Origin: Syntrophaceae bacterium
Lineage (GTDB): Bacteria > Desulfobacterota > Syntrophia > Syntrophales > Fen-1087
NCBI GenBank assembly: GCA_003161855.1
Contig: PMNM01000103.1
Coordinates: 7,768 to 13,633 of the forward strand
Reading direction: 5' to 3'
DNA length: 5,866 nucleotides
The notes under the pieces are model-generated. The model saw only the letters and a list, made by a program, of their open reading frames with translations, made no database searches and was not told the origin of the DNA. Position 1 is the first letter of the stretch. Each line of letters opens with the position of its first letter. Made by a program: the position numbers and the translations under genes. Shown here piece after piece: positions 1 to 5,866 of this stretch.

Positions 1-614
1 ACTTCCCGGGCCTCCCCTTCCAGCATCACCAGGTTGACGTCATAGCCGCCGGTGTTGGTGGGAGAAGGAACTTTCCGCCCCACGAGGAAAAGATTAAAGT
101 CGCTCTGTTTCATGGCCTCTTGAGAGGGATTACAGATCAACTGACCCTCCAGGCGCCCGACGCGGATACCGGCGATCGGCCCCTTGAAGGGAATATTGGA
201 GATCTCGAGGGCGGCCGAAGCAGCCAGCATGGCCGCCACGCCTCCATCGTTTTCGTTGTCCATGGACAGCAGCGTCGCCACGAGCTGGGTCTCAAAAATA
301 TAGCCCTTGGGAAAGAGGGGACGGATGGACCGGTCGATCATCCGGGACATCAGGACTTCCCGTTCATTGAGACGTCCTTCCCGTTTAAAGAACCCGCCGG
401 GAAACTTGCCCGCCGCGTAGGTCATTTCCTGGTAATCCACCGTCAGGGGCATGAAATCAATCCCTTCCCGTCCGCTTTTCAAAGACACCGCCGTTACCAA
501 TACAACGGTATCCCCATAGGTGGCAAGAATGGCGCCGTCCGCTTGGGCGGCAACATAGTTTGCTTTCAGGGAGATGGTTCTCCCTGAAAATTCCGTACTG
601 AATACGTTATTCAT
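1..614 (-). CDS. pnp: Polyribonucleotide nucleotidyltransferase (PNPase), N-terminal part, cut by window edge
   Basis: PNPase is a trimeric 3'-5' exoribonuclease that degrades RNA with phosphate, releasing nucleoside diphosphates, and often works in the degradosome. Only the first 204 codons (of roughly 700 usual) are present; the frame is open to base 1. The start is ATG at 614, with GGAAGG at 624-629 nine bases upstream. The translation begins MNNVFSTEFSGRTISLKANY. It carries first RNase PH-domain hallmarks: GAILATYGDTVVLVTAV (about residues 27-43), PLTVDYQE (56-63), GKFPGGFFKREGR (69-81), SRMIDRSIRPLFPKGY (90-105) and the DGGVAAMLAASAALEIS stretch (123-139). The usual DRPIRP reads DRSIRP. 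An apparent 11-residue extra segment lies near residues 180-191. The gene follows rpsO, the standard bacterial order, and the spacer holds a long inverted repeat that may act in mRNA processing. The identification is firm; the missing C-terminus (second PH domain, KH, S1) cannot be judged. Confidence 0.96.
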   Translation of the reverse strand, partial: MNNVFSTEFSGRTISLKANYVAAQADGAILATYGDTVVLVTAVSLKSGREGIDFMPLTVDYQEMTYAAGKFPGGFFKREGRLNEREVLMSRMIDRSIRPLFPKGYIFETQLVATLLSMDNENDGGVAAMLAASAALEISNIPFKGPIAGIRVGRLEGQLICNPSQEAMKQSDFNLFLVGRKVPSPTNTGGYDVNLVMLEGEARE

Positions 615-641
615 TTTATTTTTCCTTCCAAAATAGTTAAT

Positions 642-756
642 GACGAAAGGCTAAAGGCGCATGGCTAAGGGCAAAATCGCAAAACAGCGCAACAAAAGCA
701 GGGATCAAATAATTTTTTACCCTTTGCCTTCAACCATTAGCCGTTAGCCACTCGTC
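642..756 (-). repeat. Long imperfect inverted repeat filling the rpsO-pnp spacer
   Basis: Two 34-base arms, 642-675 and 723-756, are reverse complements at 26 of 34 positions with no gap. In the minus-strand transcript three mismatches become G-U wobbles, giving about 29 of 34 pairs around a 47-nt loop. Shared blocks are GACGA, GGCTAA, GGC, ATGG and GGCAAA. The right arm starts five bases past the rpsO stop; the left arm ends 27 bases before the pnp ATG. It lacks the tight loop and trailing U-run of an intrinsic terminator. In E. coli the rpsO-pnp spacer carries an RNase III-cleaved hairpin through which PNPase represses itself, so a similar role is plausible but inferred. A dispersed palindromic (REP/MITE-like) element is the alternative. 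Confidence 0.7.
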
Positions 757-760
757 CAGG

Positions 761-950
761 TTATTTTCTGAGTCCGAGACGTTGAATGACGTTTCGGTAA
801 CGCTCGACATCCTTCTTTTTCAGATAATCGAGAAGCCGCCTCCTCTGCCCGACAAGTTTCAGAAGACCCCTGCGGGAATGGTGATCCTGTATCTCCAGCA
901 TGTAACTGGAAATTGTTAATAATTCCTTTTCTTTTTTCAGCATCTAACAC
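761..950 (-). pseudogene. rpsO: Ribosomal protein S15 gene, disrupted by an apparent 77-bp internal deletion and frameshift
   Basis: S15 binds 16S rRNA early in 30S assembly, at the h20-h21-h22 junction. A GTG at 950 opens a frame reading [20 protein letters not shown] then TGSP (GTG read as Met), the S15 N-terminus. It then turns into unrelated sequence and ends at 744. From about 884 another frame gives [30 protein letters not shown] and ending QRLGLRK with TAA at 761-763, the S15 C-terminus. The segment normally between GSP and DHHS (EVQVALL... to ...HKK, residues 25-47) is absent. The junction is GATCACC (minus strand; plus 880-886), which fits both flanks. The remaining 190 nt plus 77 equals 267 nt, or 88 codons plus stop, the normal S15 size. 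GTG 950 is preferred because a strong GGGAGG (961-966) lies ten bases upstream. Lost residues would include family contacts Q27, R34 and H41; T21, G22, D48 and S51 codons remain. It may be a true mutation or an assembly error. Confidence 0.88.
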
Positions 951-960
951 CGCTATCTAT

Positions 961-966
961 CCTCCC
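961..966 (-). promoter_or_regulatory. Shine-Dalgarno site of rpsO
   Basis: The minus strand reads AAAGGGAGGATAGATAGCG before GTG at 950. GGGAGG sits ten bases upstream of this GTG and seventeen from the out-of-frame ATG at 943. This decides in favour of the GTG, whose frame also gives the family N-terminus. Confidence 0.7.
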
Positions 967-1016
967 TTTAATAAATTCCTTCTTAAGTTTAAACATTCTG
1001 TCCGTTCATCTGCCGC

Positions 1017-1057
1017 TTAACAGCAATGGCTGGTTATGGCTCACAACCCGCTGTTAA
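1017..1057 (-). promoter_or_regulatory. Nested hairpin spanning the truB stop codon, upstream of rpsO
   Basis: On the transcript, an outer stem TTAACAGC/GCTGTTAA (plus 1050-1057 and 1017-1024) is perfect over 8 bp. It encloses an inner stem GGTTGTG/CATAACC (1042-1048 and 1032-1038; seven pairs, one G-U) with a 3-nt loop. The truB TGA at 1041-1043 lies at the edge of the inner stem and loop. No U-run follows, so it is not a classical terminator. It lies 67 nt upstream of the rpsO GTG. S15 is known to repress its own mRNA through structured leaders that differ between phyla, so a leader role is possible but inferred; a processing or stability hairpin is the alternative. Confidence 0.45.
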
Positions 1058-1979
1058 AGACCCTCAGAATTTCGAACATTTGCTCTTTTCCATCCATGGA
1101 TGCTAAGAAATCAGAGGGGTGAAGTGCCCTGACAACGGCCACGAGACCACTCTCTCTGTAGAGAAACTTTACCATATCTCCCTTGGCAAGAAAAGGAATA
1201 TCATGTGTTTTCATGATATCTGCTGTCGGTTGATAGCCAGATTGTATTTTTTTTGCTAATAATTCGTCTACCTGAATGGAAGGCATATCCGGCAGGGTAT
1301 CCGTCATGCGAATCATGCGCCTTTTCAGGAGACTTTGTTTCAGCTCAGGGTCTATTCCGTCAAGCGCTAAAGCCGATTTTTCGTCAAAAGAGCCGCTCCT
1401 CGTTCTGCGAAGGGCGGAGAGACATGCACCACACCCCAGCCTGTCCCCGATATCGGCACAGAGGGAGCGGATATAGGTCCCCTTGGAACAGGATACACCG
1501 AATGTCACATAGGGGAGGGTCATCTCATGAATGGCTATTCTGAAAATTTCGATCTTCCTGCGAAGTGGCACAACGGTAATCCCTTTTCTGGCCCATTTGT
1601 ACAGAGGTTTCCCCCGAAACTTAACCGCTGAGTATTGTGGAGGAATCTGTTCTATTTCTCCCACAAACTCCTTAAATACCCTTTCAATATCGCCAGGCTG
1701 CACCTGGGGATCCTGCCGATCGACGATCGTGCCTTCTATATCCAGGGTATCCGTTTTGACTCCCAGAAGCATCGTTGCCCGGTAATCCTTGCTGTGATTT
1801 TCAAAGAACGGCACCATCTTGGTAGCTTCGTTAATGCAGACAGGAAGAACTCCCGTTGCCAGAGGGTCGAGGGTTCCTGTGTGCCCCACCTTTTTGATAC
1901 CCAGAACCTTTCTGATCTCTGCGACGACATCGTGAGATGTCTTTCCGGACGGTTTATCTATAATCACCACACCATTCAT
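1041..1979 (-). CDS. truB: tRNA pseudouridine(55) synthase TruB
   Basis: TruB converts U55 of the T-arm of nearly all tRNAs to pseudouridine and also acts as a tRNA-folding chaperone. The 312-residue product has the full set of family motifs: DKPSGKTSHDVV at 8-19; GHTGTLDPLATGVLPV at 32-47 with the catalytic aspartate at D38; KDYRATMLLGVKTDTLDIEG at 64-83; QIPPQYSAVKFRGKPLY at 111-127; SCSKGTYIRSL at 173-183; and LRRTRSG at 200-206. The C-terminal 80 residues form the small PUA-like RNA-binding part, as in the longer TruB forms. The ATG at 1979 overlaps the TGA of the upstream phosphoesterase gene as ATGA, so translation is probably coupled; the frame begins MNGVVIIDKP, the usual TruB start. 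Nothing essential is missing. The identification is very secure. Confidence 0.97.
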   Translation of the reverse strand: MNGVVIIDKPSGKTSHDVVAEIRKVLGIKKVGHTGTLDPLATGVLPVCINEATKMVPFFENHSKDYRATMLLGVKTDTLDIEGTIVDRQDPQVQPGDIERVFKEFVGEIEQIPPQYSAVKFRGKPLYKWARKGITVVPLRRKIEIFRIAIHEMTLPYVTFGVSCSKGTYIRSLCADIGDRLGCGACLSALRRTRSGSFDEKSALALDGIDPELKQSLLKRRMIRMTDTLPDMPSIQVDELLAKKIQSGYQPTADIMKTHDIPFLAKGDMVKFLYRESGLVAVVRALHPSDFLASMDGKEQMFEILRVFNSGL

Positions 1980-2935
1980 TGTTTGCAGGAAGCCTCGATT
2001 TCAGCGAGGACAAGACGCTTGACAGCCGATACATCCCCTTTAATCCGACAAGCTGCCGCATTGATATGGCCGCCTCCGCCAAATCTTTTCGCAATGCGTT
2101 CCACGTTGAAACGCCCTTTTGATCGCATGCTGAGTTTAAAATCCTGTTCCGACAACTCACTGAAAAGGATGGATACCTCCACGCCTTGAACGGTTCGAGG
2201 TAGATCCACAAAACCATCTGTGTGTTCCGGCAGCGCACCGGTATTTTCAAGACTTCCCTTGAATACGACCATCGAACCTACTTTTCCATTACAATCAAAT
2301 GTCAGTGTTTCAAGGACTTTGGTCAGGAGCCTGATTTTTACCAGGGGATTGTTTTCATAGATATTCTCAGAAATCCACTGTGGACTGGCCCCCTTTTCTA
2401 CCAGCCGGCCTGCCGCGATGAAACTGTCCGTGGTTGTGTTGCCGTAACAAAATCCGCCCGTATCTGTGAGAATGGCGGCATAAAGATTGGTGGCCATCTC
2501 TTGGGTCAGTTCGATGTCCAGTGCGACCATGATTTTGAAAAGCAGTTCTCCGGTGGAGCTTGCCCGGGGATCAATGAGCGCCACTTCGCAAAACCCGCCG
2601 TTTGAGACGTGGTGATCGATATTGATCATCGGTTTAATCTTCACGATCCGTTGGGCTTCTTCACCAACCCGTTCCAGTTCGCTGCAGTCTAAAACAAAGG
2701 CAACGTCAAAATTTTCAATATCGGGTAACTGGTGAATGATCACTTCGGAACCCGGAAGGAATTGAAAATGGCCGGGGGTCTTGTCCTGATTGTAAACAAC
2801 GGCCTTTTTCCCCAGGTTTATCAGCATTTGATAAAGGGCCAGTTCGGAGCCCAATGCGTCTCCGTCCAGCCGCTCATGGGATACAATGAGGAAACTCCTG
2901 TTCCTGTTTATAATATCATTGATCCTTTTTATCAT
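1976..2935 (-). CDS. nrnA: DHH/DHHA1 phosphoesterase, NrnA-type nanoRNase / pAp phosphatase
   Basis: The family member typical of this operon position degrades 2-5 nt RNAs and in several bacteria also dephosphorylates pAp; related proteins cleave cyclic-dinucleotide products. The 319 residues show the metal-binding motifs in order: HERLDGDALGS (20-30; H20, D24, D26), VLDC (D83), NIDHHVSNGG (105-114, the DHH motif), and AAILTDTGGF (153-162; D158). The DHHA1 half ends in RFGGGGHINAAAC (284-296), the substrate-binding GGGH loop. Length is normal. The ATG at 2935 lies inside the end of rbfA (20-nt overlap) behind AGAGGAAA, a likely ribosome site. The reading MIKRINDIINRNRSFLIVSH puts the first histidine where family members have it. 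Its stop overlaps the truB start by 4 nt. The family is certain; the exact substrate preference (nanoRNA, pAp or pGpG/pApA) cannot be read from sequence. Confidence 0.92.
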   Translation of the reverse strand: MIKRINDIINRNRSFLIVSHERLDGDALGSELALYQMLINLGKKAVVYNQDKTPGHFQFLPGSEVIIHQLPDIENFDVAFVLDCSELERVGEEAQRIVKIKPMINIDHHVSNGGFCEVALIDPRASSTGELLFKIMVALDIELTQEMATNLYAAILTDTGGFCYGNTTTDSFIAAGRLVEKGASPQWISENIYENNPLVKIRLLTKVLETLTFDCNGKVGSMVVFKGSLENTGALPEHTDGFVDLPRTVQGVEVSILFSELSEQDFKLSMRSKGRFNVERIAKRFGGGGHINAAACRIKGDVSAVKRLVLAEIEASCKQ

Positions 2936-3290
2936 TTTCCTCTACTTCCTCGTGTATTTGGGACAGCAACCGGTCGATACGGCTTCCATAGGCAAAGGAG
3001 TGATCAATCTTGAAGATGAGATCGGGTACAAAGCGAAGCTGCAACCGCTTTCCCATTTCCCGCTTCAGAAACCCCGTTGCTTTCTCCAGACCTGTCATGG
3101 TTTCAGGATCAATGGTCTCTTTTCCCATTTCTACAAAAAAAATCTTGGCCAGACGTAGATCGTCGGTGACCTTCACACCGGTAATCGTTACCAATCCAAT
3201 TCTTGGGTCCCGGATCTGTTTTAACAGGATATCTGAGATTTCAATCTTGATGAGATCAGCCACCCGGTCAGCCCTTTTAAAAGTCGTCAT
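2916..3290 (-). CDS. rbfA: 30S ribosome-binding factor RbfA
   Basis: RbfA is a single KH-domain (type II) protein that binds the immature 30S subunit, helps 17S-to-16S rRNA maturation and is needed for cold adaptation in E. coli. The 124-residue product starts MTTFKRADRVADLIKIEISD, then ILLKQIRDPRIGLVTITGVK and VTDDLRLAKIFF (41-52), a typical RbfA opening. The interrupted helix with the family A-x-G kink in place of a GxxG loop is at residues 71-73 (ATG). The signature RLQLRFVPDLIFKIDHSFAY and SRIDRLL follow (82-109). A short acidic-basic tail (EEVEENDKKDQ) ends it. The ATG at 3290 lies in the last codons of the DUF503 gene (14-nt overlap) and the end overlaps the nrnA start by 20 nt, so coupled translation is likely. 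Its placement just after infB is the usual one. Secure. Confidence 0.96.
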   Translation of the reverse strand: MTTFKRADRVADLIKIEISDILLKQIRDPRIGLVTITGVKVTDDLRLAKIFFVEMGKETIDPETMTGLEKATGFLKREMGKRLQLRFVPDLIFKIDHSFAYGSRIDRLLSQIHEEVEENDKKDQ

Positions 3291-3615
3291 ATTTTCCCGT
3301 TTCCATCTCGGCAGAACCTGTCAGGTCGGAAAGGACGGTGATTTCAAATTTCGAACGGACCACCTCGGCAAGTTGCAGCCGGTCAATAAAGTTCAGAATA
3401 TGATCAATTTTGGCATTGATGAATCGCTGGTCATTTCCGACAACGGAAAAACCTATTTTTGCTCGTCGCCAATGATCATTATCTCCAACTTCGGCGATCG
3501 AGACATTAAACTCATTTTGCGTTTTTTTTAAAAGCCTCCGGAGAACAGCTCTTTTTTCCTTGAGAGAAGCGCTTTCTGAAATCCACAAATCGATAATTCC
3601 CGATCCCACAACCAT
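3277..3615 (-). CDS. ylxP: DUF503 family protein (YlxP-like)
   Basis: This is a small protein of the DUF503 family, which sits between infB and rbfA in many bacteria; its molecular role is not established, though position suggests ribosome maturation or translation. The 112 residues begin MVVGSGIIDLWISESASLKE. They contain the family hallmarks SLKEKRAVLRRLL (17-29), FNVSIAEVGDNDHWRRAKIG (36-55) and VVGND (58-62), then a helix with HILNFID (72-78) and a C-terminal strand FEITVLSD (80-87 region onward). Predicted fold is a small alpha/beta domain with no signal peptide or membrane segment. ATG at 3615 is preferred because it gives the family MVVG start; an overlapping ATG at 3619 is out of frame. 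AAGG lies about ten bases upstream. The gene follows infB by 37 nt and overlaps rbfA by 14 nt. The family is sure; the symbol is by analogy with Bacillus. Confidence 0.9.
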   Translation of the reverse strand: MVVGSGIIDLWISESASLKEKRAVLRRLLKKTQNEFNVSIAEVGDNDHWRRAKIGFSVVGNDQRFINAKIDHILNFIDRLQLAEVVRSKFEITVLSDLTGSAEMETGKYDDF

Positions 3616-3652
3616 CCATCAGTAACCTTGAAAGATTTGAAAAAGCAGCAAG

Positions 3653-5866
3653 TTATAATTTACGTTCAACCTTTTCCTGGGTATAGGCTTCAATGATATC
3701 CCCCACGTGGATATCATTGAAATTCTCTATCCCAATACCACATTCCAATCCCGCGGCCACTTCTCGAACATCATCCTTCAGTCTTTTCAAAGAGGCGATT
3801 TTTCCGTCGTAGGCGACAACACCGTCGCGGACCACTTTAAGATTTGAATTTCTTGTAATTTTACCATCAAGAACATGACTACCGGCGATCGTACCGATCT
3901 TTGATATCTTAAATAAATCACGTACTTCCGCTCTTCCCTGCACTACTTCTCGATAGACAGGTTCCAGTAGCCCTTCCATGGCCGCTTTGACATCTGCGAT
4001 GACGTTGTAAATGATATCATAAAGTTTGACATCCACACCTTCCTGTTCGGCGATTTCAGAGACCCGGCTGTCCGGTCTGACGTTGAAACCGATGATGATC
4101 GCATTCGATGCCGATGCCAGCATCACATCCGTTTCTGTAATGGTCCCCGTCGAACTGTGAATGATTTTTAGTTTAATATCGGGTGTGCTCAGTTTATTGA
4201 GGGCCTCCGCCATGGCTTCGATAGATCCCTGAACATCCCCTTTGATAATGATATTCAGGTCCTTAGTCCCTTCTTTGATTTTCTCATACAACTGTTCCAG
4301 GGTAATCTTTGAAGAAGCGGAAAGCTCACGCTCACGCTCTTTTCTAATCCAGTAATCCGCAATATTGCGGGCTATCTTTTCATCATCCACACAGACAAAT
4401 TCCGCGCTCACCTGGGGGACCTTGGAAAATCCGATGACCTCCACCGGCATGGAAGGACCCGCCTCTTTAACCCGATGTCCCTGGTCATTGATCATGGCCC
4501 GAACCCTTCCGGATTCGGTTTTGCAGACAAAGGCATCCCCTTCTCTCAGTATCCCCTCCTGAATGAGGACTGTGGCTACCGGTCCGCGTCCTCTGTCTAA
4601 CTTTGCCTCGATGACAACACCGCGTGCCGGTCGTTCCGGATCAGCCTTTAACTCCATAATATCTGCCTGAAGGAGAATCAGTTCCAGGAGCTCTTCAATG
4701 CCCTGTTTCTTTTTTGCCGATACTTCTGCGAAAATCGTATCGCCGCCCCATGCTTCCGGAATAAGACGATACTCGGTCAGCGCCTGTTTTATTTTCTCCG
4801 GATCGGCACCGGGTTTATCCATTTTGTTAATCGCCACCATGATCGGCACCCCGGCAACCCGGGAATGGTTGATGGCTTCCACGGTCTGATCCATGACCCC
4901 ATCATCCGCCGCGACAACGAGGACAACAATATCTGTTACCTGCGCCCCCCTGGCCCGCATGGCCGTGAAAGCTTCGTGACCCGGTGTATCCAAAAAGACA
5001 ATATCGCGATTTTTGATATGAACATGATAGGCGCCGATAGCCTGGGTAATCCCTCCGGCCTCACCATCGATAACATTGGTTTGCCGAATGGCGTCCAAAA
5101 GGGATGTTTTGCCATGATCCACATGTCCCATGATCGTGACGACTGGCGCCCGGGGTCTGAGATTTTCGGGAGATGCCTCTATTTTCTGAACTGGTTCCTC
5201 ATATTCGGTCGTGGACGATTCAACCTGGTATCCGAATTCGCTGGCAATGAGCATCGCCGTGTCAAAATCAATGGCCTGGTTGATGGTTGCCATCAAACCC
5301 AGTCCGATCAGCTTGGCAATCACTTCGCTCGCCTTGATCCCCATTTTTTTTGCCAGTTCACCGACCGCAATGGCTTCAGCCACTCGGATTCGCCTTTTGA
5401 TCGCTTTCGGAACGGTGATCTCCGTCTTTTTCATTTTGGGGACGGTGGCTTTTCTTTCCTCTTTCCATTTGGCGGGCCGATCTTCTCGTTCAAGCGTGTC
5501 AAATCTGCCTTTTTTATCAAAAACCTTTTTTATCAGTATCTTTTTGCGAACCGCCAGTTTATCTCCGATGAGCACCTCGACAGGCGCTTTTGCTCCTTTT
5601 TTCTTTGGTTTTTCGACTTCTTTGCGAGCGGGCGGTCCCAGCTTCGATGAAATGAGATCTTTGACAATTTTGAGTTCAGGTCTTTTTGGGACTTCCTTTT
5701 TATCCTCGGCCAGGCTTTCTTTCATTTCCTGAGGAGCCGTTCTTCTTCCCGCTGCCGCTTTAAAGGTTTCTTTTTTTGCTTCAGTTTTTGAGGGTGAGGG
5801 ATGATCAGGAGAAAGGATCGCTTTTCTTTCATCAACCATCTTTTCCTGGTCATGTTTTTTTATGAC
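3653..5866 (-). CDS. infB: Translation initiation factor IF-2, 5' end cut by window edge
   Basis: IF2 is the GTPase that brings fMet-tRNA to the 30S subunit and promotes 50S joining. Numbering from the ATG at 5839 (728 residues): residues 1-145 are a Lys/Glu/Pro-rich, low-complexity linker; 150-207 are an IF2_N domain ([20 protein letters not shown]). The G domain follows, with G1 GHVDHGKT (238-245), switch region [12 protein letters not shown] (262-273), G3 DTPGHE (284-289), G4 NKMDK (338-342) and G5 SAK (374-376). Then come a beta-barrel domain II, the IF2-type domain III ([18 protein letters not shown]) and the C2 initiator-tRNA-binding domain, ending at TAA 3653-3655. The frame continues without a stop upstream of 5839 to the edge (VIKKHDQEK), and bacterial IF2 usually starts further out with another IF2_N module, so I treat it as partial. 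ATG 5839 behind CAGGAAAAG remains a possible internal or true start. It is the first visible gene of the operon; nusA is expected upstream. Confidence 0.96.
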   Translation of the reverse strand, partial: VIKKHDQEKMVDERKAILSPDHPSPSKTEAKKETFKAAAGRRTAPQEMKESLAEDKKEVPKRPELKIVKDLISSKLGPPARKEVEKPKKKGAKAPVEVLIGDKLAVRKKILIKKVFDKKGRFDTLEREDRPAKWKEERKATVPKMKKTEITVPKAIKRRIRVAEAIAVGELAKKMGIKASEVIAKLIGLGLMATINQAIDFDTAMLIASEFGYQVESSTTEYEEPVQKIEASPENLRPRAPVVTIMGHVDHGKTSLLDAIRQTNVIDGEAGGITQAIGAYHVHIKNRDIVFLDTPGHEAFTAMRARGAQVTDIVVLVVAADDGVMDQTVEAINHSRVAGVPIMVAINKMDKPGADPEKIKQALTEYRLIPEAWGGDTIFAEVSAKKKQGIEELLELILLQADIMELKADPERPARGVVIEAKLDRGRGPVATVLIQEGILREGDAFVCKTESGRVRAMINDQGHRVKEAGPSMPVEVIGFSKVPQVSAEFVCVDDEKIARNIADYWIRKERERELSASSKITLEQLYEKIKEGTKDLNIIIKGDVQGSIEAMAEALNKLSTPDIKLKIIHSSTGTITETDVMLASASNAIIIGFNVRPDSRVSEIAEQEGVDVKLYDIIYNVIADVKAAMEGLLEPVYREVVQGRAEVRDLFKISKIGTIAGSHVLDGKITRNSNLKVVRDGVVAYDGKIASLKRLKDDVREVAAGLECGIGIENFNDIHVGDIIEAYTQEKVERKL
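3689..3721 (-). repeat. Perfect 12-bp inverted repeat inside the 3' end of infB
   Basis: TTCAATGATATC at 3689-3700 and GATATCATTGAA at 3710-3721 are exact reverse complements around a 9-nt spacer that contains CACGTG. In the mRNA this is a 12-bp hairpin 34 nt upstream of the infB stop codon. The codons read [11 protein letters not shown], a conserved IF2 C-terminal stretch, so the protein sequence explains part of it. No U-run follows, so it is not a terminator. Confidence 0.6.

Noticed and set aside
120..587. Plus-strand open frame of 155 codons over pnp.
   Set aside because: It is antisense to conserved PNPase codons, whose minus-strand translation matches the family throughout.
744..950. 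68-residue open frame from GTG 950 to 744 taken as an intact gene.
   Set aside because: Only its first 24 residues are S15-like; the rest is S15 C-terminal DNA read out of frame, so it is the frameshifted product of rpsO.
1198..1219. 8-bp inverted repeat ATATCATG/CATGATAT with a 6-nt loop inside truB.
   Set aside because: AT-rich, within codons DIMKTHDI, and a stem of this size is expected about once by chance in a window of this length.
1976..3290. Gene overlaps of 4, 14 and 20 nt as signs of frameshift or misannotation.
   Set aside because: Each gene keeps full-length conserved ends; short overlaps of this sort are normal translational coupling in this operon.
4865..5650. Plus-strand open frame of 261 codons over infB.
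   Set aside because: It is the antisense of the conserved IF2 G domain and linker; its product looks like no protein family I know and it has no matching gene context.

Overview
The window is a compact, minus-strand block of translation and RNA-metabolism genes. In transcription order (high to low coordinate) it holds infB (IF2), a DUF503/ylxP gene, rbfA, a DHH/DHHA1 phosphoesterase (nrnA type), truB, a damaged rpsO (ribosomal protein S15), and the first 204 codons of pnp (PNPase). infB and pnp both run off the window. Every gene is recognisable and all lie on the minus strand. I see no tRNA, rRNA, CRISPR array, insertion sequence or phage gene. No plus-strand reading frame looks real; those present are shadows of the minus-strand genes. 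No stretch without a gene exceeds about 150 bases.

The gene order (infB, DUF503, rbfA, DHH phosphoesterase, truB, rpsO, pnp) is the nusA-infB operon arrangement common in bacteria. The mid-range base composition and protein style suggest a Gram-negative of the former Deltaproteobacteria (Desulfobacterota, perhaps Syntrophia-like). That placement is inference from gene order and general likeness only.

The first five genes are packed tightly. infB and ylxP are separated by 37 nt. ylxP/rbfA, rbfA/nrnA and nrnA/truB overlap by 14, 20 and 4 nt, which points to translational coupling on one mRNA. truB to rpsO (90 nt) and rpsO to pnp (146 nt) have real spacers, and both contain inverted repeats that should fold in the transcript. 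Together the genes start translation (IF2), mature the 30S subunit (RbfA, S15), modify tRNA (TruB) and degrade RNA (NrnA-type enzyme, PNPase).

The most notable observation is in rpsO. The N-terminal S15 sequence is in one frame and the conserved C-terminal half is in another. The missing middle fits exactly a 77-bp deletion between two copies of GATCACC, because restoring 77 bp gives an 88-residue S15. This is either a true loss of S15 in this strain or an assembly or sequencing error, and raw reads would decide. Other points are a 34-nt-arm inverted repeat filling the rpsO-pnp spacer, a nested hairpin at the truB stop ahead of rpsO, a perfect 12-bp inverted repeat inside the end of infB, and an apparent insertion of about 11 residues in PNPase. 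I found no wholly new system here.
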